From positions 62,001 through 126,000 of the forward strand of contig CANSEY010000006.1 in the NCBI GenBank assembly GCA_947646015.1: 64,000 nucleotides of DNA, written 5' to 3'. The DNA is from an uncultured Bacteroides sp. (lineage in GTDB: Bacteria; Bacteroidota; Bacteroidia; Bacteroidales; Bacteroidaceae). Position 1 is the stretch's first letter; every line of letters starts with the position of its first letter. This document shows positions 52,650 through 61,709 of the stretch, piece by piece. The translations under genes were made by a program, and so were the position numbers. The notes beneath the pieces were generated by a model that had not been told where the DNA came from, ran no database searches, and saw only the letters and a program-made list of their open reading frames with translations.

Positions 52650-55600
52650 ATGTTTGTTGTTAGATTGAGAAACTATTTACATTTGTCGTTTTTGGTTATA
52701 TTTTTATTGTTTTCCTCCTGTATTGATGAGTTTTATAAAGATACACCTAAAGAGGGATATATAACAATTACCGGTATCAATACACGTGCCTATACAGGAG
52801 CCTATCCGGGTGACGGGCTCGATGATAAGGTTGAAACTCTGCGTATTCTGGCTTTCAATAAGACAAGTCGCATCTGCGAAAGTAATACTTTTTATTATGG
52901 AGATGTGCTGGGCGGAAATACGCTACGGCATCCGATTAATAAGGGTGAATATGATTTTGTCTTTTTGGCCAATGAACCTCATAATACAATTGTGAAGGCG
53001 GTTCTTGACAATATAACTGATTATGATGCACTAAAGTCAATATCCTATCCGGCGGAGTTCTTCGATTCGGAACGGGTTATACCTATGATTGCGGAAAATA
53101 ATAGTATAAAAGTGCTGGCTGATGGAAACTTGGAGGTAAATGGTGTTGCATCTACCAAGTTGACAGTAGGACTCAGACGCTTGGCGGCACGTGTGGATGT
53201 GGTTTTGAAATCGAAAGTCGATTTTGGTGATGCCAGTTCGAGTGAATTTGAAGGAATTACTTTTTCTAATATACCGGATAGAGTGCCTTTGGTATATGGC
53301 TTGCCTAGTGATTGTTTACCCAGTTCCTGGGCGTATGCCGATCCGGTTCTTCCTTATGGTGGAACGGCCATAACCAGAAATGTGGAACGTAAACTCACAT
53401 TAGCTGATAATGCCGACTGTTTTAAAATAGATCCCACTTTATTGACCACTGAGGATAAAAATAACGATTTAGTCTGGGCTATTAAAGTTAAAAAAGTAAT
53501 TCTGCCATCTAGCTTCTTTTCATCGAAGTCCGACGAGACGAATGCGATAAATTTTACTGTTAACCTGATTGACAAGTATAGTCCTTCCTGCAAATTGAAG
53601 ATTCTGTCCGACCCGGATTATACATTACCGGCAAATGCGAAACTTGATTTGACAGGTATCATAAGAGAACCTTTAGAAGTAAATATACAGCCTTCTCCGT
53701 GGATTGACGATGGAGATGATTGGGAAATATCAGGCGTCCGTGTTCTGAATGTATCGCATATACAGGCTAAGATGACGGATATGAACGGAGTCCGGATTTC
53801 TTTCTGGTCCAATATGCCGGTAGTGAAGGTGTTGGGCACAGTAAAGAAAGAAGGTGAAGCGAATGAAAGAGCAACTAATACAGTCTTTAACTGTTTGGCA
53901 GTAGATGATAATAATCCTGATCCTTATCGTTTCTTTTATGATTCGGCTTCGGGCAGCGGATATATGGATTTACTGGTTGACGGAACAAATACCACCGGTT
54001 TTGGTACGCATGACAGGACCGAGAATATGAGTGGTACATATACATTGACATTATCTGCAGCAGAGGATACTAATGGTAAGAATGCATTGCAGAGGAAGAT
54101 AAAGGTTACCGTCACACAAGAAGGTTTGCGATTTGTTCACAATCCTACGGCAAATCAACATGGTTTGTTCAATGCAGCATTTTTTAAACATAACCAGAAA
54201 GGAGAACGTATTATAACAGGACAGCATCGATTGGATCAAACATGGTCTGTTAGTGTACCTGTTGCCTATCAAAACTGGCTTGTTGTGAGCGCGACTCCCA
54301 GCTTTGATCCGAATATTGGAACAGAATCACCAGGTGATGCGGAACATTATCCGGTAACTCTCAATCCGTATAGGGGAGAAGATGGTACTAGTATCTCAGG
54401 TCTCACCGGTCGTATATATTTCCGTATTGGCGTTAAGGAAAATGCCGATTTTGTACCAACTAAAGAATCCGATCCTAAATTTGGATATATCAATTTGTCA
54501 TATTATCCGGGATGGCGGACAACAATGAAAATTTATATTCGTCAGGGCGAAGCCGGTGCTTATATATATGCGCCGGGGGATGCTATTCCGGGAACTGTAT
54601 GGGGAGCGTGGAATGGAGGTACGGATATTACTACACATGTGAGAGAAGATATGCGTCTTTTATCGACGAATGCCCGTAGGGGAGCAGCTAAGTTCTCTGC
54701 TTTAAACCTGACAAGCGAGAGGTTAGCAGGGAATACGAATCCGGATTATGAGAATGTGAACGTAAAAGGTGCTCGTTTTGTAGACTTCCCTTCGCAGGCG
54801 GGTGCATTCTTTCAGTGGGCGGTCGATTTGAAAGGCACTACTTCCGGTATGACTGATTATTACCGCAGAGCTTTTAATCCCTCGAAGTCATATCTTGTTT
54901 CAGGATTCCCTTGGGGATATGGGGAATTTCCGATCATGTGGGATGGAGATGTCAGTGCTAATATCCCTGCATATAAAGAACAGTTTGAAGTTTGCCCTCC
55001 GGGATATCGTCGTCCGACGGATGGCTATACGGATAAAATATCTTATAATGGATATTATGATTATTTGCCGGATGAGGGTACTACGGGTACTGCCACGAAT
55101 TATAAAGATCAAATAGAGTATTCAGAATTAAGGGTTTCTTTATTTAATGTACCTTTTGCAGGAAATGCGGCTTCAAGTGCAGACTACGCTACAGCTTTTA
55201 CTACTCCTTTTGGTGGAACTGGTAATACAGGTCCTGGGACATATCCTTACGGAGCAAACAAAGATATGCTTGCCCGGAAACAACTAAAAGGAACAACTTA
55301 TACATTTTATTCGGACGGATTTTTCGACAGACGTCCGATAAAAGAGGCTTCGAATGGAAACTATGGCGTATCATTAGGAAATAGTAATGTTGCTTATCAG
55401 GGAGTATTGTATTTTAATCCCGATTCCGGAACGAATGCATCTGTCTTTTTTCCGTCAGCCGGTCGTCTGAATAACACAAGTGGTGCTTTGGAAAGTAGGG
55501 GTAGTACCGGATACTATTGGTCGGCAAGTGTAGGTCCTCCTTATATGAGATCGGAATTGCAGAATCCACCTTATGACAGGAGAATACGTTATGGAGCCTG

Positions 55601-55685
55601 GTCGCTTGAGTCTGCATATAATTCTCATAATTTCAGATTGTCATATCAAGGTTTTGCTCAAAGTATACGTTGTGTGAAAGAATAA
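52650..55685 (+). CDS. Large fimbrillin-like (Mfa/DUF4906-type) lipoprotein
   Basis: A 1011-residue lipoprotein. The ATG at 52650 gives the signal MFVVRLRNYLHLSFLVIFLLFSSC; the frame is open 30 bp further up to a GTG. The N-terminal part resembles Mfa2/FimB-type fimbrillin-associated proteins (VETLRILAFNKTSR, EYDFVFLANEP, LRRLAARVDVVLKSK). The middle has Ig-like repeats (GVRISFWSNMPVVKVLGTVKK, RKIKVTVTQEGLRFVHNP). The C-terminus, EVCPPGYRRPTDG to YWSASVG and FRLSYQGFAQSIRCVKE, is the FISUMP-like/DUF4906 end typical of Bacteroidetes tip adhesins. No anchor or shaft fimbrillin gene adjoins it, so it is an orphan surface protein. Function is inferred. Confidence 0.75.
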   Translation: MFVVRLRNYLHLSFLVIFLLFSSCIDEFYKDTPKEGYITITGINTRAYTGAYPGDGLDDKVETLRILAFNKTSRICESNTFYYGDVLGGNTLRHPINKGEYDFVFLANEPHNTIVKAVLDNITDYDALKSISYPAEFFDSERVIPMIAENNSIKVLADGNLEVNGVASTKLTVGLRRLAARVDVVLKSKVDFGDASSSEFEGITFSNIPDRVPLVYGLPSDCLPSSWAYADPVLPYGGTAITRNVERKLTLADNADCFKIDPTLLTTEDKNNDLVWAIKVKKVILPSSFFSSKSDETNAINFTVNLIDKYSPSCKLKILSDPDYTLPANAKLDLTGIIREPLEVNIQPSPWIDDGDDWEISGVRVLNVSHIQAKMTDMNGVRISFWSNMPVVKVLGTVKKEGEANERATNTVFNCLAVDDNNPDPYRFFYDSASGSGYMDLLVDGTNTTGFGTHDRTENMSGTYTLTLSAAEDTNGKNALQRKIKVTVTQEGLRFVHNPTANQHGLFNAAFFKHNQKGERIITGQHRLDQTWSVSVPVAYQNWLVVSATPSFDPNIGTESPGDAEHYPVTLNPYRGEDGTSISGLTGRIYFRIGVKENADFVPTKESDPKFGYINLSYYPGWRTTMKIYIRQGEAGAYIYAPGDAIPGTVWGAWNGGTDITTHVREDMRLLSTNARRGAAKFSALNLTSERLAGNTNPDYENVNVKGARFVDFPSQAGAFFQWAVDLKGTTSGMTDYYRRAFNPSKSYLVSGFPWGYGEFPIMWDGDVSANIPAYKEQFEVCPPGYRRPTDGYTDKISYNGYYDYLPDEGTTGTATNYKDQIEYSELRVSLFNVPFAGNAASSADYATAFTTPFGGTGNTGPGTYPYGANKDMLARKQLKGTTYTFYSDGFFDRRPIKEASNGNYGVSLGNSNVAYQGVLYFNPDSGTNASVFFPSAGRLNNTSGALESRGSTGYYWSASVGPPYMRSELQNPPYDRRIRYGAWSLESAYNSHNFRLSYQGFAQSIRCVKE

Positions 55686-55729
55686 GAACTTTTCGGCTTA
55701 CGATAAAAATACCGGAATATCATCCGTTG

Positions 55730-55760
55730 AGGGGTTGGCTTTTTAGTCAACCCCTTATTT
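55730..55760 (+). terminator. Terminator after the fimbrillin-like gene
   Basis: An 11-bp stem AGGGGTTGGCT with its partner AGTCAACCCCT (one G-T pair), TTTT loop, followed by TATTTG. Confidence 0.9.
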
Positions 55761-55813
55761 GTGCGTACTCTCTAACAACAAAACTGCTGTTTTAAGAAGA
55801 AATCTTTATTTAC

Positions 55814-55851
55814 TCTAATAAGATTCTAATAGGATTCTAACTATTCTCTAA
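55814..55851 (+). promoter_or_regulatory. Four TCTAA boxes at exact 11-bp spacing
   Basis: TCTAA at 55814, 55825, 55836 and 55847. They sit just upstream of the efflux operon -7 box, in the place of a -33 element. This looks like a phased operator. Confidence 0.6.
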
Positions 55852-55874
55852 CAGGCTCTCCGAAGGGAGCCGTC

Positions 55875-55882
55875 TATCTTTG
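55875..55882 (+). promoter_or_regulatory. -7 box of the RND efflux operon
   Basis: TATCTTTG, 40 bp before the first ATG. No TTTG is at -33; instead a GGCTC-N8-GAGCC palindrome (about 55854-55871) lies there. Confidence 0.6.
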
Positions 55883-55922
55883 TGCCCGGAAATCCGGTTA
55901 CTAACTTAACTTATGTTTAATT

Positions 55923-57032
55923 ATGATGATGAAGAGAGAGTTACACACATTTATTATTGGCAGTGTGTTGTTTTTTACCGCATGCGGGGATAAACAGGAA
56001 TCAGAGCAAAAAAGTGGCTATCGTATACAAGGTGACACGGTCTATATTGCAGATCCTCTTTTACTTGAAAAAATCAAAGTATCAGTGTCTGAACTGAAAC
56101 CCTATTCCAAGAAGGTGATAACGTCCGGTGTGGTGCGTCCCATTCCTCCCCGTTATGCTTATGTTGCTCCTCCATTTGCAGGGAGAGTCACAAAATCTTA
56201 TGTGCGTATCGGACAGTCGGTACGTCAGGGAACACCTTTATTTGAAATCAGTTCCCCCGACTTTACTTCTGCACAAAAGGAATACTTTCAGGCACTTTCG
56301 TCCAGGGAACTTGCTAAAAAAGATTTGAAACGCAAAGAAGATCTGATAAGGAATGGTGTCAGTTCGCAAAGAGAACTGGAAGAAGCCCAGAATGCTTTAT
56401 TGATAGCAGATAAGGAGTTTGAAAACGCCTCTGCCGCATTGCGGGTATATCAGGTGGACAATCTGGCGGAAATGATATTGGGGCAACCGATGATTGTTCG
56501 TTCTCCTATTCCCGGGGAAGTGATAAAGGATAATATCGTAACAGGGCAATATCTGAAAGACGATACCGAACCGATAGCTATTGTTGCCGACCTGTCTAAG
56601 GTATGGATTGCGGCTCAGGTAAAGGAGAAAGATATCCGGTTTATAAATGAAGGCAGTAATCTGGATATTGAAATTTCGGCATTGCCCGGTACGGTTATTA
56701 AAGGCAATGTGTATCATGTAGAGGAGGAGGTAGACGAGGAAACCCGGTCCATTCAGGTACTTTCGATCTGTGATAATTTGAACGGACATCTGAAGCTGGG
56801 GATGTACACTACTGTCCACTTTCTGAGTGTTCCGGTCAGACAAATTCAAATCCCGGAGAAAGCGTTACTGCAGGGCGAAAAGGATAGCTATGTATTTGTG
56901 CAGATTGCTCCGTTGGTTTTCGTACGGACGTCGGTGACAGTGGAGACAACAGAAAACGGAATAGCGGTGATCAGCGAAGGATTGCGTCCCGGAGATAAGA
57001 TAATCAGTGAAGGAGGATATTATTTAAAGTAA
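55923..57032 (+). CDS. RND efflux periplasmic adaptor (CzcB/CusB type)
   Basis: A 369-residue membrane-fusion lipoprotein (IIGSVLFFTACGDKQ) that links the inner-membrane pump to the outer-membrane channel. The barrel-sandwich hybrid has PPRYAYVAPPFAGRVTKSYVRIGQSVRQGTPLFEISSPDF and VRSPIPGEVIKDNIVTGQYL. Between them is an alpha-hairpin (about 120-165, SRELAKKDLKRKEDLIRNGVSSQRELEEAQNALL). A beta-barrel and membrane-proximal domain follow (VWIAAQVKEKDIRFINEGSNLDIEI). It is first gene of a tight three-gene operon, 6 bp before the pump gene. Confidence 0.93.
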   Translation: MMMKRELHTFIIGSVLFFTACGDKQESEQKSGYRIQGDTVYIADPLLLEKIKVSVSELKPYSKKVITSGVVRPIPPRYAYVAPPFAGRVTKSYVRIGQSVRQGTPLFEISSPDFTSAQKEYFQALSSRELAKKDLKRKEDLIRNGVSSQRELEEAQNALLIADKEFENASAALRVYQVDNLAEMILGQPMIVRSPIPGEVIKDNIVTGQYLKDDTEPIAIVADLSKVWIAAQVKEKDIRFINEGSNLDIEISALPGTVIKGNVYHVEEEVDEETRSIQVLSICDNLNGHLKLGMYTTVHFLSVPVRQIQIPEKALLQGEKDSYVFVQIAPLVFVRTSVTVETTENGIAVISEGLRPGDKIISEGGYYLK

Positions 57033-57038
57033 GAAATT

Positions 57039-60000
57039 ATGAAGAAGGAATTAATGCTTTCAATTATACAAAAAAGATGGGTAATGCTTTGCCTGTTTGT
57101 GATGATGTGTATCTTTGGATATTACTCATGGAAACAGCTTTCGATAGAAGCATATCCGGATATTGCAGATGTCACTTCCCAGGTGGTCACTCAAGTTCCC
57201 GGACTGGCTGCGGAGGAAGTGGAACAGCAGATAACCATTCCTTTGGAACGCGCTATTAATGGGCTGCCCGGTATGCACGTCATGCGGAGTAAGAGTACAT
57301 TCGGGCTGTCAATGATTACCATTGTCTTTAAGGACGGGACAGAGGACTACTGGAGCCGCCAGCGCGTACAGGAAAGATTGAATGAAGTAGAACTGCCTTA
57401 TGGAGCTGTTCCGGGACTTGATCCGCTGACATCTCCCGTAGGAGAAGTGTACCGTTATATCATAGAAAGTGACCAGCACTCATTACGCGAATTAACCGAC
57501 CTTCAGAACTGGGTAATTATTCCCCGTATCAAGGAAGTGTCGGGAGTGGCTGATGTAACCAATTTCGGTGGGATCACTACTCAGTTCCAGGTTGAAGTAG
57601 ATCCGTCCAAACTGGAACAATATAATTTATCTCTCAGCCAGGTTGTTGAAGCCATTGAGAATAACAATGCCAATGTGGGGGGAAGCGTGTTGAATCGTGG
57701 TGACTTGGGTTATGTGGTACGGGGAATTGGATTAATCGGAAATTTGGACGATTTGGGACATATTGTAGTGAGTACTACTTCCGGAGTTCCTGTCTTTCTG
57801 AATGATATAGGTTCTTTGAAGTATGGAAATCTTGAAAGAAAGGGAGTGCTGGGATATACGGACCGTACCCGCAACTACTCTGAGAGTCTGGAAGGAATTG
57901 TACTCCTTCTGAAACATGAGAATCCGTCTAAAGTACTGGAAGATATTCATGTGGCAGTTGATGAGTTAAATAATGAGACATTGCCGGAAGGAGTGAGGAT
58001 ACATACTTTTCTGGATCGTACCAACTTGGTGGATACTACTTTGAGTACCGTATCCCATACCTTGCTGATGGGTATGGCTTTGGTGGTTCTTGTGCTTATT
58101 CTGTTTCTAGGCAACTGGCGTGGTGCATTATTGGTATCTATAACGATTCCTGTGTCATTGCTTATCGCTTTTATTCTTATGCATCTGACGGATATTCCGG
58201 CTAACCTTCTGTCGCTTGGTGCTATTGATTTCGGTATTATTGTGGACGGTGCTATCGTTATGCTGGAAACGATCCTTAAGAAACGTGAGGATAATCCCAA
58301 ACAATATCTCGAAGAAAAAAGCATGGCGCAACGCGCCAAAGAAGTGGGTCGGCCTATTCTTTTCTCAACCATTGTCATTATTACGGCATACCTTCCGCTG
58401 TTTGCCTTTGAACGTGTTGAACGCAAACTTTTTACTCCAATGGCATTTACGATGAGCTATGCAATGATTGGAGCACTGTTGGTTGCGCTCTTATTGATTC
58501 CGGGACTTGCCTATGCAATCTATCGTAAACCACATAAAATATATAAGAATAAATGGCTGGACAGACTAAAGGATAAATACATTCGTACCATTACAAGATT
58601 TCTGGAAGCTCCCTTAAAAGCCATCATTCCATCAGGACTGATTCTGACAGCGGGGATCGTGTTGAGTGTTGTCGTAGGAAAAGACTTCCTTCCGGAGCTA
58701 GATGAAGGTTCGATATGGTTACAGGTTAATCTGCCACCCGGAATTTCCGTAGAAAAGTCACGGGAGTTATCCGATACTTTGCGTGCCCGTACGATGAAGT
58801 ATTCCGAAGTAACTTATATTATGGTACAGGCGGGAAGGAATGACGACGGAACTGATCCGTTCACCCCTTCACATTTTGAAGTGTCCATCGGTATTAAGCC
58901 TTATGATGAATGGCCGAAAGGAAAAACTAAAAAGGATTTGATTCATGAACTGGAAGAAGAATATAAGTTACTTCCCGGTTTTAAAGTAGGATTTAGCCAA
59001 CCTATGATAGACGGGGTGATGGATAAGATAGCCGGGGCCCATAGTGAACTGGTGGTGAAAGTATATGGCGAAGATTTTCGTGAAACACGTCGTATTGCCG
59101 AAGAAATAACCAGGGCATTAGGAACTGTGCGAGGGGCTGTTGATCTGGATATTGATCAGGAACCACCCTTGCCACAGTTACAGATCAGTATGAATCGTGA
59201 TGCCATAGCCCGTTACGGATTAAATGTATCCGATGTAGCGGATCTGATTGAAGTGGCTGTCGGAGGTAAAGCTATCGCACAACTTTATCAGGGTGACCGC
59301 CAGTATGGCATCACCTGTAAGTATAAAGAGGAAGCGCGGAATACTCCGGAGAAAATAGCCGGACTTATGTTGACTTCTTCCACCGGTGCAAAGATACCTC
59401 TTTCTCAGGTTGCCGATGTCAGATTGAGTGTCGGCGAAAGTACGATTACCAGGGAAATGAACAGACGCCATTTGACGGTAAAGCTGAATTTGCGCGGTCG
59501 TGACCTGACATCTTTTCTGAATGAAGCCCAGAATACGATCAATGAGAAAGTACATTATGACAAGAATAAATATACCATCAAATGGGGAGGGGCCTTCGAA
59601 AATCAAAAACGGGCTTATACACGTCTTGCTGTCATTATACCGCTGACACTGACAGGGATGTTTATACTGCTTTATGTCACGTTCGGGAAGTTCCGGCAGG
59701 CAGGACTGGTATTGGCTATTGTTCCTCTGGCACTTTTCGGAGGTATGCTTGCTCTTAATGTGCGTGGTATGACGCTGAATGTATCTTCTGCCGTAGGATT
59801 TATAGCGATGTTCGGGCTTTCCATACAAAATGGAATTATCATGGTATCGCAGGTCAATGGGCTGCGCAGGGGAGGAATGGAACTCCGGAAATCGGTCATA
59901 GAAGGGGCACGCCAGCGTTTCCGACCTATTCTGATGACTTCGATCACTACGATACTCGGACTTTTCCCGGCTTCGTTGGCAACCGGAATCGGTAGTGACG

Positions 60001-60146
60001 TACAGCGTCCGCTGGCAACAGTGATTGTGTATGGATTGATGTTTTCAACCCTTATCTCTATGTTTCTGCTTCCGGCTTTCTATTATCTGGTTGAGAACAA
60101 TGTTTTAAATAAAAAGAAGAACGATGAAAAAGAATATACGATATAA
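57039..60146 (+). CDS. Heavy-metal efflux RND pump (CzcA/CusA family)
   Basis: A 1035-residue inner-membrane proton/metal antiporter of the HME-RND family. The N-terminal helix is followed by YPDIADVTSQVVTQVPGLAAEEVEQQITIPLERAINGLPG, the hallmark of CzcA/CusA. Membrane segment 4 carries SLGAIDFGIIVDGAIVMLE, the D-x5-D-x6-E pattern of CzcA-type proton relays. GVLSGR-like and FGLSIQNGIIMVSQVN motifs occur in the C-half. Charged relay residues favour divalent cations (Co/Zn/Cd/Ni) over Cu/Ag, but substrate cannot be read from sequence alone. Confidence 0.94.
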   Translation: MKKELMLSIIQKRWVMLCLFVMMCIFGYYSWKQLSIEAYPDIADVTSQVVTQVPGLAAEEVEQQITIPLERAINGLPGMHVMRSKSTFGLSMITIVFKDGTEDYWSRQRVQERLNEVELPYGAVPGLDPLTSPVGEVYRYIIESDQHSLRELTDLQNWVIIPRIKEVSGVADVTNFGGITTQFQVEVDPSKLEQYNLSLSQVVEAIENNNANVGGSVLNRGDLGYVVRGIGLIGNLDDLGHIVVSTTSGVPVFLNDIGSLKYGNLERKGVLGYTDRTRNYSESLEGIVLLLKHENPSKVLEDIHVAVDELNNETLPEGVRIHTFLDRTNLVDTTLSTVSHTLLMGMALVVLVLILFLGNWRGALLVSITIPVSLLIAFILMHLTDIPANLLSLGAIDFGIIVDGAIVMLETILKKREDNPKQYLEEKSMAQRAKEVGRPILFSTIVIITAYLPLFAFERVERKLFTPMAFTMSYAMIGALLVALLLIPGLAYAIYRKPHKIYKNKWLDRLKDKYIRTITRFLEAPLKAIIPSGLILTAGIVLSVVVGKDFLPELDEGSIWLQVNLPPGISVEKSRELSDTLRARTMKYSEVTYIMVQAGRNDDGTDPFTPSHFEVSIGIKPYDEWPKGKTKKDLIHELEEEYKLLPGFKVGFSQPMIDGVMDKIAGAHSELVVKVYGEDFRETRRIAEEITRALGTVRGAVDLDIDQEPPLPQLQISMNRDAIARYGLNVSDVADLIEVAVGGKAIAQLYQGDRQYGITCKYKEEARNTPEKIAGLMLTSSTGAKIPLSQVADVRLSVGESTITREMNRRHLTVKLNLRGRDLTSFLNEAQNTINEKVHYDKNKYTIKWGGAFENQKRAYTRLAVIIPLTLTGMFILLYVTFGKFRQAGLVLAIVPLALFGGMLALNVRGMTLNVSSAVGFIAMFGLSIQNGIIMVSQVNGLRRGGMELRKSVIEGARQRFRPILMTSITTILGLFPASLATGIGSDVQRPLATVIVYGLMFSTLISMFLLPAFYYLVENNVLNKKKNDEKEYTI

Positions 60147-61374
60147 TATAGTGCTCTTGCTGTTAATGGTGGAAGCCGTACTCATTCCGGCTTTTGCGCA
60201 AATGCCTGAAATAAAGCTGGGGCAGTCTATTTCTTTCGAAGAATATCTGAATCGGGTAGCGAAAAAGAACCTGAGTTATTTAGCCGAAAAACTCAATGTG
60301 AGTATTGCTGATGCGGAAGTAATTGCCCGGAAAATCTTTCCGGATCCGGAGTTGGAATTTGAAGCAGGTAATGAGACTTTCTCGTTGGGAGTTTCCTATT
60401 CATTAGAAATGGGAAATAAAAGGGGAGCACGTATTAAGTTGGCGCGGACTCAGGCAGAATTGGAGAAACTGGTCCTGCAACAGGGCTTTCAGGATTTGAG
60501 GGCGGAGGCTGCCGACCTTTTTCTAGAAGCAATTCTTCAGCGCGAATTACTTGAAGTACAGAAAAGTTCTTATGAGTATATGTATCAGCTGAGTCAGTCA
60601 GATAGTTTACGTTATGTTTCGGGAGAGATTACGGAGAATGATGTCCGGCAGTCAAAACTGGAAGCTGTCACCTTGCTTAATACTGTTTACAGTCAGGAGG
60701 CGGCTTATCATTCCGCTTTGGTTTTGTTGAATAAACACATGGGGATGAGTGCTGATACGCTTCATATCCCTTTGGGAAATTGGGAAGAGCTAAGCAGGGA
60801 CTTTGCTCTGTCTGATTTGGTCAAAGCGGGACTGGATAATCGCATCGACCTGCTTGTTGCTCAAAAAAGTACTGAAGTTACTACCCGGGAATATAAACTG
60901 ACGAGAGCGGAACGCAGACCCGATATCGGAGTATCTGTTTCTTATGAAAGAAACTGGAACGGCTTTCTTCCTCCGTCCCGTTCTGCTACTGCCGGTGTAT
61001 CTGTTCCTCTGACATTCTCGAATATAAATAAAGGAGCTGTAAAAGCTGCAAAGTTTCGGATTGCCCAATCGGAGATAATGGAAAGAGATATGGAATTGCA
61101 GATACAGGCAGAGATAACCCAGGCCTGGTTCAACTATGAGGCTGAAAAGAAAAAGATAGCTCAATATAAAGCCGGTGTACTTGAAGACTCGCAGAAGGTG
61201 CTCGACGGAATGGTATATAAATACAAACGGGGAGAAACGAGTATTCTTGATGTACTGGTTGCCCAGCGTACTTATAATGAAGTGCAACAGGAGTATCTGG
61301 AAACAATGAAAGGATATGCCGCTTCACTAGTAGCATTGGAAAGTGCTTGTGGTATATGGGATATATGCTTTTAA
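60124..61374 (+). CDS. TolC/CzcC-family outer-membrane efflux protein
   Basis: A 416-residue outer-membrane channel (signal MKKNIRYNIVLLLLMVEAVLIPAFA). Two OEP repeats: LGQSISFEEYLNRVAKKNLSYLAEKLNVSIADAEV, and about residue 225 on LDNRIDLLVAQKSTEVTTREYKLTRAERRPDIGVSVSYERNW. The amphipathic helix near the end is YKYKRGETSILDVLVAQRTYNEVQ, typical of TolC-like proteins. Its start overlaps the end of the pump gene by 23 bp, so translation is coupled. A terminator hairpin follows. Confidence 0.94.
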   Translation: MKKNIRYNIVLLLLMVEAVLIPAFAQMPEIKLGQSISFEEYLNRVAKKNLSYLAEKLNVSIADAEVIARKIFPDPELEFEAGNETFSLGVSYSLEMGNKRGARIKLARTQAELEKLVLQQGFQDLRAEAADLFLEAILQRELLEVQKSSYEYMYQLSQSDSLRYVSGEITENDVRQSKLEAVTLLNTVYSQEAAYHSALVLLNKHMGMSADTLHIPLGNWEELSRDFALSDLVKAGLDNRIDLLVAQKSTEVTTREYKLTRAERRPDIGVSVSYERNWNGFLPPSRSATAGVSVPLTFSNINKGAVKAAKFRIAQSEIMERDMELQIQAEITQAWFNYEAEKKKIAQYKAGVLEDSQKVLDGMVYKYKRGETSILDVLVAQRTYNEVQQEYLETMKGYAASLVALESACGIWDICF

Positions 61375-61380
61375 CAGTTA

Positions 61381-61424
61381 AATATCCGGCTTTACTATTG
61401 TGAATTGCAGCAAAGCCGGATATT
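61381..61424. terminator. Terminator after the efflux operon
   Basis: AATATCCGGCTTT and its exact complement (13 bp) around an 18-nt loop, then T-rich sequence. It can work in both directions. Confidence 0.88.
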
Positions 61425-61459
61425 TGTATGGTTACCAGTCAGCGGTTTCACGCTTTATG

Positions 61460-61622
61460 TTAAATCATTGTGCGATATTCCTCCTGTTTTTTCTTAGGGA
61501 GTTTTTTGATCACTTCTTCCACAGAGTGGTCAATAAGTTCTTTGATAAGTTTGTCACTCAGGTTTATTTACTTATCTGTTTTCCGAACTTTAATCCGTAC
61601 TACTGTGTCATTTTGACGAGAC
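61460..61622 (-). pseudogene. Possible degraded small gene
   Basis: On the minus strand one frame reads an amphipathic, gene-like stretch ending KKLPKKKQEEYRTMI, preceded after a single in-frame TAA by SRQNDTVVRIKVRKTDK. There is no ATG. It could be a broken small gene of about 55 codons, or chance. It overlaps the region just before the acetyltransferase promoter. Confidence 0.25.
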
Positions 61623-61651
61623 TGGACAATGTTTTATTACTTTCGATTGTG

Positions 61652-61659
61652 TATCTTTG
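61652..61659 (+). promoter_or_regulatory. -7 box of the acetyltransferase gene
   Basis: TATCTTTG, 50 bp before the chosen ATG at 61710. The -33 region is only T-rich. This box argues against starts upstream of about 61666. Confidence 0.6.
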
Positions 61660-61709
61660 CTGTAGTTAAAATGGACAACCGGAATTTATATACTAATAAA
61701 CAGAATATT

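Noticed and set aside
59220..59828. 202-aa minus-strand frame
   Set aside because: Antisense to the RND pump gene; composition rich in His/Tyr/Lys, typical of a shadow frame.
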